Below are positions 52,516-60,849 of a stretch of 64,000 nt of DNA, piece after piece. Origin of the DNA: an uncultured Methanospirillum sp. Its GTDB lineage: Archaea; Halobacteriota; Methanomicrobia; Methanomicrobiales; Methanospirillaceae. A program made the translations under genes and the position numbers. The DNA lies in the NCBI RefSeq assembly GCF_963668475.1, contig NZ_OY764544.1:2914001-2978000 (forward strand), given 5' to 3'. The stretch's first letter is position 1. Each line of letters starts with the position of its first letter. The notes under the pieces were generated by a model, which did not search any database, was not told the DNA's origin, and worked only from the letters and a program-made list of their open reading frames with translations.

Positions 52516-53967
52516 TCATGTTTTATTCAGTTTCCGAATTTCCTGAGTAATTCTAATTATATCATCTTCTTTTAAATTTGGAGAGGATGGTAAACTTAAC
52601 CCTTGTGTGGAAAGTTTCTCTGCGATTGTCAGATGTTGTCCTGTATTATAAATTGGTTGAGTATGAACAGGGGGGAAAAGGGGTCGTGTCTCAATCCCCT
52701 TCACTTTCAAATATTGAATCAATTCATCACGTGAATATCCAAAGAGAGTCGGATCGATCTGAATAGAAAAGAGCCAGTATACTGGATCAGCCCAAGTTGC
52801 CGTATTCTGTATCGTTAATCCTGAAATTCCCTGCAACATTTCTGTATACTTCTTTGCTATTTGTTTTTTATTTTTCAGAATTGAGGCTATTTTTTCCATT
52901 TGTGCAACACCTAACGCAGCTTGAATATTTGTCAAACGGTAATTATAACCTAACACTGGATGCCAATACCTTCTCTCGGCGGTCATCCCGTGATCACGAA
53001 GAATCCTTACTTTTTCAGCAATTGAGGGATCATTTGTTGTAATCATCCCCCCTTCACCGGTTGTTATTATTTTGTTACCATAAAAACTAAAAATGCCGAT
53101 ATCTCCAATCCCTCCAACCATTTGATCTTTATAATATGCTCCATGAGCCTCTGCAGCATCTTCAACTACATATAGATGCTTCCTGTGGGCAATATCCATA
53201 ATTTTCCCCATATTTGCAGGATGTCCATATATGTGAACTGGGATAATCGCCCTAGTTTTAGATGTTATGGCTGATTCAATGCCTGTTGGATCAATTGTCC
53301 ACGATTGCTCCTCACTATCCACAAAAATGGGTTTCGCTCCAGTGTATGTCACGGCATTTGCAGTTGAGATAAATGTTAGGCTTGGTACAATTACTTCATC
53401 TCCAGGCCCTATACCAAGAGCCAATAATGCGAGATGAAGAGCCGTAGTTCCATTACTGGTTGTTATCGCATATTTTGTTGAACAATATTCTGCAAACATT
53501 GATTCAAAACGTGTTACATATTTCCCAGCAGACGAAACCCAACCGGTTATGACACAATCTGAAACATAGAGCAATTCGTTTTCGTTAAAACAAGGCTCTG
53601 CAACAGGTAGGTTAATTCTTCGGTCAAAGATAGCCAAATCTATTACCACTCCAGCCTTATCAAGAACTGGAACTACCCTGACCGGGTCTGTAAACATTGT
53701 TGATATTTGTTCAAAACTCATCCCTTCAGTTGCAGTTTTTGCAATTGGCCGGATAATTTCTTTTACTTGGGATTCAAGCCCAAATCCCTGTATTAATGCC
53801 CGACGAACGTCCCCATCGGTAATCAAACCCTTGAAAATATTTGAATCAGGATCCACTAGTAATGCCATGCCTAGGGCTCCCTTATCGATTGCCTGCAGTG
53901 CCTGACGTATTGAACAATCTGCAGGTAAACTCATTTCTGTTATTCTATCTTTAATATTAACAATCAT
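52516..53967 (-). CDS. CBS-domain pair fused to a DegT-type sugar aminotransferase
   Basis: The protein (483 residues) begins at ATG 53967, seven bases after GGAGC, and not at 53991. Residues about 1-120 are two CBS motifs (SIRQALQAIDKGALGMALLV, GLITDGDVRRALIQGFGLES, VRVVPVLDKAGVVIDLAIFD), as found in front of sugar nucleotidyltransferases in legionaminic acid loci. From about 130 a PLP aminotransferase follows with YAITTSNGTTALHLALLALG, YVVEDAAEAHGAYYKDQMVG and the lysine in GIFSFYGNKIITTGEGGM. It may make a 4-amino sugar for the second nonulosonate set (LegC-like); the CBS part suggests allosteric control by a nucleotide or sugar. Confidence 0.85.
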   Translation of the reverse strand: MIVNIKDRITEMSLPADCSIRQALQAIDKGALGMALLVDPDSNIFKGLITDGDVRRALIQGFGLESQVKEIIRPIAKTATEGMSFEQISTMFTDPVRVVPVLDKAGVVIDLAIFDRRINLPVAEPCFNENELLYVSDCVITGWVSSAGKYVTRFESMFAEYCSTKYAITTSNGTTALHLALLALGIGPGDEVIVPSLTFISTANAVTYTGAKPIFVDSEEQSWTIDPTGIESAITSKTRAIIPVHIYGHPANMGKIMDIAHRKHLYVVEDAAEAHGAYYKDQMVGGIGDIGIFSFYGNKIITTGEGGMITTNDPSIAEKVRILRDHGMTAERRYWHPVLGYNYRLTNIQAALGVAQMEKIASILKNKKQIAKKYTEMLQGISGLTIQNTATWADPVYWLFSIQIDPTLFGYSRDELIQYLKVKGIETRPLFPPVHTQPIYNTGQHLTIAEKLSTQGLSLPSSPNLKEDDIIRITQEIRKLNKT

Positions 53968-54049
53968 ATGTTTGCTCCAAACTTCAAACATCCTTAACGA
54001 TGTGTATAATCAACATTCTTTTATTATGAATTGGATTCTGCCGCCTAAA

Positions 54050-54961
54050 TTATTCCCTACCTAATTCACTTTTTAGCCATTGAACATGCTTTTGTAACTC
54101 ATAAACATCTTTAAATTTTGCTTCAATAATAATTGGTAATTCTGCAATTGCAGGTTTTTGAATAACATCGAAAAACCAACTGTCAGAATTTATTGGCTTG
54201 TGTAAATCCAGAATTCCATCATTATCATGTAAATGAATAACTTTAATATGACCCTGCAAATCCTTTACAAAATCACGAGGATCAAAACCATAGGTCTGGG
54301 CAGTAACATTAAGATGACCAGTATCCAAAAGGATTCCCAGATTGTCTATTCGGTTTGATTGAAATAGGGATGCAAATTCATTTTGTGTTTGAAGTAGTAA
54401 TTTATTAACCAAATCCACCGTACAACAATTATTCTCTAAATAAAGATCGATATTGAGTAATTTAGATTCCTTTGCTATTTGGGAAATTAATTTTGCATAT
54501 CTGATCGAAGCATAATGTATTTCTTCATTTGATACATAGGATGGGAATATATAATTATTCCCTCTAAATTCAGTAGGATCTTTGACAAATCCGGCATGTA
54601 TAGTGTAAAATGGTGATTGTAAATCCTTTGATAATTTTAATGCAGTACGAATCAATTTCAGACTTTTTTTCTGAATGTCCGCATTTTCCGAAGCCAAATT
54701 TAACACAAACGGTTTTAATGGGGGGGGGAAATAATTATGTAATAAAAACTTATTTTTATTTTTCAATAAAAACTGGTGATCCTTTTTATTCATTCTTACT
54801 CCAGCTCCTAACTCTATTGCATCAAATCCATTCTTTTGAAAAAGAGATATTCTTTCAGTTAATGAATCAACTCCTGGAAGACAGGATGTCGAGACATATA
54901 TAGAATTTTTTGGAAATACCTCCTCATTTGCAACTTCAAAACGATTATTTTCTGTAATCAT
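54050..54961 (-). CDS. Sugar-phosphate isomerase/epimerase-like TIM-barrel protein
   Basis: A protein of 303 residues with the AP-endonuclease-2/xylose isomerase-like fold: ISLFQKNGFDAIELGAGVRM, FYTIHAGFVKDPTEFRG, IDLYLENNCCTVDLVNKLLL (metal Glu), GILLDTGHLNVTAQTYGFDP (metal Asp/His), VIHLHDNDGILDLHKP and PIIIEAKF. Metal ligands are kept, so an active isomerase, epimerase or dehydratase is plausible. It overlaps the GNAT gene by 17 bases inside the second nonulosonate cluster. A C9 tract lies in its coding strand at 54720-54728. The substrate is not known. Confidence 0.78.
   Translation of the reverse strand: MITENNRFEVANEEVFPKNSIYVSTSCLPGVDSLTERISLFQKNGFDAIELGAGVRMNKKDHQFLLKNKNKFLLHNYFPPPLKPFVLNLASENADIQKKSLKLIRTALKLSKDLQSPFYTIHAGFVKDPTEFRGNNYIFPSYVSNEEIHYASIRYAKLISQIAKESKLLNIDLYLENNCCTVDLVNKLLLQTQNEFASLFQSNRIDNLGILLDTGHLNVTAQTYGFDPRDFVKDLQGHIKVIHLHDNDGILDLHKPINSDSWFFDVIQKPAIAELPIIIEAKFKDVYELQKHVQWLKSELGRE
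54720..54728 (-). repeat. C9 homopolymer in a coding sequence
   Basis: Nine consecutive cytosines (minus strand) encode part of FPPPL in the TIM-barrel gene. Runs of this length are rare in this AT-rich region. A change of one base would truncate the protein, so slipped-strand phase variation is possible. Confidence 0.7.
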
Positions 54962-55412
54962 AAAAACCTATTAATTCTGTCTTCTCCATATCGTTAAAAA
55001 TATATCCAAGGTTTTGGTACAGTTGAATAGCCTTTTTATTAGAGGGATGAACTTTTAATCGGATTTTCGTTGCCCCTTTCATTTTTGCTGCATGATGTAA
55101 GAATGTCACGAATAGTTTTCCAAACCCTCGATTTCGTACAGTATAATGGATAATAATACCTAAACTGGGAATCTCGTATCCTTCATCCCAACCCCTTAAC
55201 ATGGCATATCCCAAGATTGAATTCTTTTCAGTAAGTACATAATATAAATCTTCACCAGAATAATGAGAGATAATTTTTGCATACTCTGATGTAAATGGAT
55301 GAGGATGAAAAAAAAGATCATCCTGATTTTGTATCAAATCATGAAAAAAAATACATAATTGCTTCTCATTTGAGAAATTAATCTTCTTTATCTCAAGAGG
55401 ATAATATTCCAT
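54945..55412 (-). CDS. GNAT family N-acetyltransferase
   Basis: The protein (155 residues) has the GNAT core: YYVLTEKNSILGYAMLRGW, PSLGIIIHYTVRNRGFGKLF (the acetyl-CoA loop, normally QxxGxG/A, here R-N-R-G-F-G), and IRLKVHPSNKKAIQLYQNLG. It overlaps the TIM-barrel gene by 17 bases and follows neuB2 by nine bases. In legionaminic and pseudaminic acid pathways a GNAT (LegH/PseH) acetylates the 4-amino group made by the aminotransferase; that role fits here because a DegT aminotransferase lies in the same cluster. Confidence 0.83.
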   Translation of the reverse strand: MEYYPLEIKKINFSNEKQLCIFFHDLIQNQDDLFFHPHPFTSEYAKIISHYSGEDLYYVLTEKNSILGYAMLRGWDEGYEIPSLGIIIHYTVRNRGFGKLFVTFLHHAAKMKGATKIRLKVHPSNKKAIQLYQNLGYIFNDMEKTELIGFYDYRK

Positions 55413-55421
55413 TTTTTCATT

Positions 55422-56480
55422 TTACCAAATTATATGGGATAATTCGACAATTGTCCCTTCATATAAATCTCTTGATGTTAATTTTCCAATGATCTTATCA
55501 ATCCAGAAAGGGGGTAAACCAGTTGCGGGTCGTTTACAAGTTAAATCATCTAGTTTTATGATTTCCCCTTTTTTAATATCTCGAGTGATGACTAAACTTT
55601 TTTGCATAACTTTTTTGTTTGGTAATTCACTAGGCATTGGCTGCTTAATTCCATCACCCAAAGCTAATTCAACATCACGAATTGTTTGAACCAAAGATGA
55701 AAATTCCTCGGGTTCTAAAGATGCCTGGTGGTCGGGGCCTGGACTTTTTCGATCTAGGGTAAAGTGTTTTTCTACAACACAAGCTCTAAGAACTACAGCC
55801 CAAGGGCTAGCACCAATCGATGGGGTGTGATCTGAAAAACCCACTGGGCAATGAAATGCATGTTCCATGGTTTGAATCGCCCGGAGATTAACTTCATGAA
55901 GAGGTGAGGGATATTCAGATGTACATTGTAATAGAATAATTTTATTATCAAGCCCTCCCTCTTTTAATGTATTGACTGCTTGTTCTACTTCACATAAGGA
56001 TGACATTCCCGTAGAGAGAAGAACAGGTCGGTTTTTTGATGCAATATATCGTAGAAGAGGAATATTGGTGGTATCAGTAGAAGCGACTTTATATGCAACG
56101 ATATTTAGTCGATCAAGTAAGTTAACAGAGGTGCGTTCATATGGAGTACAAAGATAGATTATGCCTGCTTTATTACAATGGTCTCTTAATTCCTCTTGTT
56201 GCTTGGGAGTAAGTTCTAGTAATTTTAACATACCATATTGGCCATCGTCTCTCCCAGTTGTATTAACCTGATACTTTGCTTTTGGAGTATTATTAGTAAT
56301 CAATTCGTTCGTAACAAAACTTTGGAATTTAATTGCATCTGCCCTAATTTTCACTGCAGCGTCAATAAGTTGGTGCGCAATATCCATATTTCCATTATGA
56401 TTTACTCCTGCTTCTGCTATGATAAAACAAGGATATCCGGGGCCTATCAACCTGTCTTGAATTAATACTGGATGAATCAT
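55422..56480 (-). CDS. Nonulosonic acid synthase (NeuB family), copy 2
   Basis: The protein (352 residues) is a second PEP-condensing synthase, distinct from the copy at 48551. Signatures: CFIIAEAGVNHNGNMDIAHQ, AIKFQSFVTNELITNNTPKA, YKVASTDTTNIPLLRYIASK, CPVGFSDHTPSIGASPWAVV and CVVEKHFTLDRKSPGPDHQA; the SAF domain begins near MQKSLVITRDIKKGEIIKLD. The TPKAKYQ insert is typical of LegI/NeuB-like synthases for legionaminic-type acids. It overlaps neuA2 by 4 bases (ATGA), so the pair is translationally coupled. Confidence 0.9.
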   Translation of the reverse strand: MIHPVLIQDRLIGPGYPCFIIAEAGVNHNGNMDIAHQLIDAAVKIRADAIKFQSFVTNELITNNTPKAKYQVNTTGRDDGQYGMLKLLELTPKQQEELRDHCNKAGIIYLCTPYERTSVNLLDRLNIVAYKVASTDTTNIPLLRYIASKNRPVLLSTGMSSLCEVEQAVNTLKEGGLDNKIILLQCTSEYPSPLHEVNLRAIQTMEHAFHCPVGFSDHTPSIGASPWAVVLRACVVEKHFTLDRKSPGPDHQASLEPEEFSSLVQTIRDVELALGDGIKQPMPSELPNKKVMQKSLVITRDIKKGEIIKLDDLTCKRPATGLPPFWIDKIIGKLTSRDLYEGTIVELSHIIW

Positions 56481-57178
56481 AATTTTAGCGTCCTCATTAA
56501 GAGTTCTATATATAATAATTCGAATTCACTATCAATATCAATACTCCGCTCCTGTGGCATAACATAACCTCGCACATCACCGCTATATATTATTCCTTTT
56601 TCCATTATTGTATTCCGCCATGTCACATCAACAGCCCCGTTTAATCGATATACCGGGGGGAGCAATTGACGCCTAGAATATTTGTTCTCGTCTGATCCCA
56701 TAATAAATGGGCTTAACTTATCTCCATTTAGTTGTTTCATCCAATAGGGATGGTGTTCAACAGCACATACTGTTCGAACCCAGTCAGCTTTGGTTTCAAG
56801 TAATAATGAAATTGCTCCGGAAATATCTTCCACTGATCGAAGGGGTGCAGTAGGACGTAGCCATACTATTATTTCCGGGAAATACCCTTCATTCGTTGCC
56901 AGCCAGGATAAAGCATGATGAAATACAGGAAAATCCGGAGTATCATCTTTTGCTAACTTTTCTGGTCTAATAAAAGGGACATCCCCCCCATATTCTGATG
57001 TGATTTTCGCGATTTCCTTATCATCAGTACTGACAATTACTCTTTCAATATTATGACAATTTAAAGCGGATTCGATTGTCCAAGCAATAAGGGGTTTACC
57101 ATTTACTATCCGAATATTTTTTTGGGGGATACCTTTTGATCCTCCCCGGGCTGGAATAATTCCTAAAATTCGAGTCAT
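56477..57178 (-). CDS. CMP-nonulosonic acid synthetase, copy 2
   Basis: The protein (233 residues): RILGIIPARGGSKGIPQKNI, GKPLIAWTIESALNCHNIER, VIVSTDDKEIAKITSEYGGD, EIIVWLRPTAPLRSVEDISG and RSIDIDSEFELLYIELL. First gene of the second nonulosonate operon (neuA2-neuB2-GNAT-TIM barrel). It is nearer to the broken copy at 24.4 kb than to the copy at 46.7 kb, judging by GKPLIxWTIES and WLRPTxPLR. Intact, ATG start. Confidence 0.9.
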   Translation of the reverse strand: MTRILGIIPARGGSKGIPQKNIRIVNGKPLIAWTIESALNCHNIERVIVSTDDKEIAKITSEYGGDVPFIRPEKLAKDDTPDFPVFHHALSWLATNEGYFPEIIVWLRPTAPLRSVEDISGAISLLLETKADWVRTVCAVEHHPYWMKQLNGDKLSPFIMGSDENKYSRRQLLPPVYRLNGAVDVTWRNTIMEKGIIYSGDVRGYVMPQERSIDIDSEFELLYIELLMRTLKL

Positions 57179-57315
57179 GTTTTATTAATGCCCTAAAAAA
57201 CGCTTTTTAAATATACAGCGTTAACTAGTTTGAACTTTTTTATACTAATTAATTTTTCAATTGTAAATATATACAAAATGTCTAGTCTATCAAAAATATG
57301 TTCACAATATTAATA

Positions 57316-58578
57316 TTAAGTATTTGATAGAACATAATATTTTGGTTTTATTAATAAAATTCCTGGCTTTTTCTTTAATCCAACTCCTAATTCCTTTTCT
57401 TTTCCCCCTTCTGAGATTTCAAATCTTAATCCATCACGATGGGGATCAAATGCGGTTCCAATATGTCTCCCTATTCCAACTCTTAAAATATATTGGCCAA
57501 AATTTAAGATACCTCCGGGAAAACATACCTGAATTGAATGTGATCCGATTTTCCACGTAATCGGAATTTGTGTATCCTCTGATGAATCTGAGTGAGAAAT
57601 CGGGATTCCATCAGTAGTTTCTATCATAATTGCGATATGCATCTGGCGAATAGGGCGTCTAACAATAAAATGGGCCTCTATAAGAAATGGTTCTATCGGA
57701 TTTAAGTATGAAGACTTCTCTCCTGTTATGTTTCTAATAATAATTTCTTGAATTTGTGTATCTTTTTTTGGATCATCTTCGAATCTGGTTTGGGGTTTAA
57801 AAGGATAATTTGAACATAAATATTGATTTATGATCTCTGAAGTAGGACCAATATTTCGAATTTTCCCCTTTTCAAGATATATACAAGTGTTTACCAGTTT
57901 AGCAACTGCTCCCATATTATGACTAACAAATAAAACCGTTCTTCCTTCCCGGGCAACGTCTCCCATCTTCCCAAGACATTTTTTCTGAAATGCTGCATCA
58001 CCAACAGCTAACACTTCATCGATTATTAATATTTCAGGGTCAAGGTGTGCTGCTACAGCAAATGCAAGGCGAACATACATACCGCTGGAGTATCGTTTAA
58101 CTGGTGTATCTATGAATTTTTCAATTTCTGAAAATTTAACGATTTCATCGAATTTATCTTCAATTTCCCTCTTTTTCATCCCAATAATTGAGCCTGATAG
58201 AAAAATGTTCTCTCTTCCTGTCAACTCCGGATGAAAGCCAGTACCTACCTCAAGAAGTGAACCAACACGTCCATAAAGTTCTACTTCCCCTTCTGTTGGT
58301 GTGGTTATCCGAGATAAAATTTTTAGAAGGGTACTTTTTCCAGCTCCATTCTGACCAATAATTCCAATCATTTCACCTTTTTGTACATCAAATGACACAT
58401 CTTTTAAAGCCCAGAATTCATTGGAAGGTTTGTTAATTTGTGAATTAACAAGTTTGTCAAATGGAGATTCTATTGCATTGATTATTGCCTCCCTTAGTGA
58501 ATGATATTTCTCTTTAGGGCCTCCAATATGATACTTTTTTCCAAGTCCCTTGACTCGAATAGCGAGATTTTTTGTCAT
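57316..58578 (-). CDS. wzt: ABC transporter ATP-binding protein, Wzt-type, copy 2
   Basis: The protein (420 residues) has an N-terminal ATPase domain with Walker A GQNGAGKST, signature YSSGMYVRLAFA and Walker B PEILIIDEVLAVGD. The first 60 residues are typical of TagH/Wzt proteins (VKGLGKKYHIGGPKEKYHSL). Residues about 265-415 form a C-terminal Wzt_C-like domain, unlike in sequence to the first copy at 14.4 kb. It follows its permease on the minus strand by 36 bases. It energises export of a lipid-linked glycan whose type the C-terminal domain probably recognises. Confidence 0.9.
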   Translation of the reverse strand: MTKNLAIRVKGLGKKYHIGGPKEKYHSLREAIINAIESPFDKLVNSQINKPSNEFWALKDVSFDVQKGEMIGIIGQNGAGKSTLLKILSRITTPTEGEVELYGRVGSLLEVGTGFHPELTGRENIFLSGSIIGMKKREIEDKFDEIVKFSEIEKFIDTPVKRYSSGMYVRLAFAVAAHLDPEILIIDEVLAVGDAAFQKKCLGKMGDVAREGRTVLFVSHNMGAVAKLVNTCIYLEKGKIRNIGPTSEIINQYLCSNYPFKPQTRFEDDPKKDTQIQEIIIRNITGEKSSYLNPIEPFLIEAHFIVRRPIRQMHIAIMIETTDGIPISHSDSSEDTQIPITWKIGSHSIQVCFPGGILNFGQYILRVGIGRHIGTAFDPHRDGLRFEISEGGKEKELGVGLKKKPGILLIKPKYYVLSNT

Positions 58579-58614
58579 ATTATCGTTTCAATATTTTTTT
58601 CTCTAAATTACATA

Positions 58615-59478
58615 TTAGACAACATCAGCAAAGTATTGCTCCATTTTTTTAAAGTAGAATAGCCCACCAATAAGGAGTAGGAAAACCACTCCGGAAGAAA
58701 CTAAGATCATAGCCTCGGGAGGACTAGATCCAAGAAGCACCCATCGAAATCCTTCAATGACCCCTGCCATTGGGTTCAGGCCATAGAGAATACGATATTG
58801 ATCCGGTATTATTGAACTCGAATATGCAATAGGTGAAGAAAATAACCAGAGTTGTATGAGGAAAGGGATGGTGTATTGGAAGTCCCTGTATTTGACATTA
58901 AGAGCAGATAACCAGAGACCTACTGATAGAGATGTAAGAATTGCAAGGATAATAAATAACGGAAGGAAAATTATTGAAGTTGTTGGTGCAAATCCGTAAT
59001 AACCCATCATTACAATGAGAATACAAAACGCAATAACAAAATCAACCAAGGGAGAGAGAACCCCTGATATCGGCATAATGAGCCTAGGGAAATAAATTTT
59101 TGTCATTATGTTAGCATTATTCACCATACTCATTGTGGATCGGGTAAGGCTTTCTGCGAATAGTGTCCATGGAATTAGGGCAGCATAACTGAAAAGTGGA
59201 TATGGGATTCCGTCTGATGGCATTTTCGCGAGTTTCCCAAAAAACAGTGTAAATATTGCCATCATAAATAGTGGTTGAATAATCGCCCACATACATCCTA
59301 ATGCTGTTTGTTTATACCGGATTTTTACATCCCGTGAAATAAAACTAAAGAGTAATTCCCGGTACTCCCAAAGTTCTCGTATATTAAGTGGTGCCCATTT
59401 TTTTGGTGGACGGATTATTAGTTTTGGAGAAGTCGATTCATCGTGAAATTGTGTGGGTATATTTAAATTTGAAGTCAT
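58615..59478 (-). CDS. wzm: ABC-2 type polysaccharide export permease, copy 2
   Basis: The protein (287 residues) is a Wzm/TagG permease: NIRELWEYRELLFSFISRDV, IRYKQTALGCMWAIIQPLFM, then hydrophobic segments at about 60-80, 95-115, 140-170, 175-200, 205-225 and 255-275, ending FYFKKMEQYFADVV. It forms the membrane channel for the ATPase encoded next. It shares the plan but little exact sequence with the permease at 13.6 kb. Confidence 0.9.
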   Translation of the reverse strand: MTSNLNIPTQFHDESTSPKLIIRPPKKWAPLNIRELWEYRELLFSFISRDVKIRYKQTALGCMWAIIQPLFMMAIFTLFFGKLAKMPSDGIPYPLFSYAALIPWTLFAESLTRSTMSMVNNANIMTKIYFPRLIMPISGVLSPLVDFVIAFCILIVMMGYYGFAPTTSIIFLPLFIILAILTSLSVGLWLSALNVKYRDFQYTIPFLIQLWLFSSPIAYSSSIIPDQYRILYGLNPMAGVIEGFRWVLLGSSPPEAMILVSSGVVFLLLIGGLFYFKKMEQYFADVV

Positions 59479-59601
59479 ATTGATTGGTTTATCTTCGTTT
59501 TATTGGAGAACATAGTTATCGGTTTTATTGATAATTGTTATAAATATTGAAATTCTTTATGTAAAAAGTTCCTATACAAAATTTGTCTGTTATAATAATA
59601 T

Positions 59602-60849
59602 TTACAGTTTTTTATAATATAATTCTTTCAGAAATGTTACATCTGATCCTAAAATACCCTTCACATCCACTAATACCGGGTATCCTCTCATCAGGGAACA
59701 AAATTCGTTAATCTGCATTTTTCTAAATAGGGCATGTGGTGCAGCAATAATAATTGCATCCATTTTTTCACCTAATTTGGAAAGGGCAGTTATTCCAAAT
59801 AGTTCTATCATTTCTGAAGAGATAAGGGGATCATATCCGTATACTTTGATTTGGTATTCCTTTAATTCCTTTATTATGGAAGTTACTGGTGATTCACGGA
59901 TATCAGGGACGTCTTCTTTGTAAGTTAATCCCATAATCAGAACTCTTGAATCTTTTAATACCTTACCTGCCTCATTAAGTCCTTTGATGGTAAGGTTAGC
60001 AACATGATGTGGCATCGAATTATTTATCGCCCGACCTGCAAGAATGATCTGTGGATGATATCCAAGTTCCTCTGCTTTCATTACAAGATAATATGGATCA
60101 ACAGGTATGCAATGTCCTCCAACCAAACCCGGAGTGTAATGGTGAAAATTCCATTTTGTCCCCGCTGCATCCAAAACTGCCTGAGTATCTAACTTCATGC
60201 GATCAAAGATTAATGCAAGTTCATTTATAAGAGCAATATTCAAATCACGCTGAATATTCTCAATTACCTTAGCAGCTTCTGCAGTCCTGATATTTGGGGC
60301 CTGATAGACATTTGTAATAAGACTATACAGAGATGTAAGGATTTTTGTAGTTTTATCATCCATCCCTGCTACAATCTTTGTAATTTTTTTAATTGTATGC
60401 TCATCATCATTCGGGTTAATACGTTCAGGTGAATATCCAATAAAAAAATCTACTCCACATTTCATCCCTGATTCTGCCTCAAGGATTGGTACAAGAATCT
60501 CTTCTGTTGCTCCTGGAAAAACTGTAGATTCTAGAACAACTATGGCACCTTTTTTAAGATTTTGTCCAATAATTGTTGATGCTGACTTTACTGGGCCTAG
60601 GTCTGGATCCTTTGCCTTTGTTACTGGAGTAGGGACACAAATCATTATAACATCAGCATTTCTGATTATTTGAGGGTCACATGTTGCTTTGACTTTAGAT
60701 CCAGATGCAATAATTTGGTTTACCTTTTTTTTATCGACATCATACCCAATTGTTTGTATGTGATGTGAAAAGGCTTCAGCAAGAGGTAAACCAACATACC
60801 CAAGGCCCAAAACACAGATAACCGTATTATTTATTGATTCTGGTACCAT
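59602..60849 (-). CDS. UDP-N-acetylhexosamine dehydrogenase (TviB/WbpO-like)
   Basis: The protein (415 residues) has the N-terminal ICVLGLGYVGLPLAEAFSHH, the central TAEAAKVIENIQRDLNIALI and the catalytic Cys in GLVGGHCIPVDPYYLVMKA; C-terminal VLIMGLTYKEDVPDIRESPV. It belongs to the Vi-antigen TviB/WbpO-type 6-dehydrogenases (UDP-GalNAc or UDP-GlcNAc to the uronic acid). It overlaps the 4-epimerase gene by 19 bases, as tviB and tviC lie side by side in Vi loci. It is distinct from the WbpA-like enzyme at 34.3 kb. Substrate by analogy. Confidence 0.87.
   Translation of the reverse strand: MVPESINNTVICVLGLGYVGLPLAEAFSHHIQTIGYDVDKKKVNQIIASGSKVKATCDPQIIRNADVIMICVPTPVTKAKDPDLGPVKSASTIIGQNLKKGAIVVLESTVFPGATEEILVPILEAESGMKCGVDFFIGYSPERINPNDDEHTIKKITKIVAGMDDKTTKILTSLYSLITNVYQAPNIRTAEAAKVIENIQRDLNIALINELALIFDRMKLDTQAVLDAAGTKWNFHHYTPGLVGGHCIPVDPYYLVMKAEELGYHPQIILAGRAINNSMPHHVANLTIKGLNEAGKVLKDSRVLIMGLTYKEDVPDIRESPVTSIIKELKEYQIKVYGYDPLISSEMIELFGITALSKLGEKMDAIIIAAPHALFRKMQINEFCSLMRGYPVLVDVKGILGSDVTFLKELYYKKL

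Noticed and set aside
34287-60849. The two 6-dehydrogenases as a duplicated gene
   Set aside because: They differ in length (480 and 415 residues), motif wording and neighbours, fitting separate WbpA-like and TviB-like enzymes.
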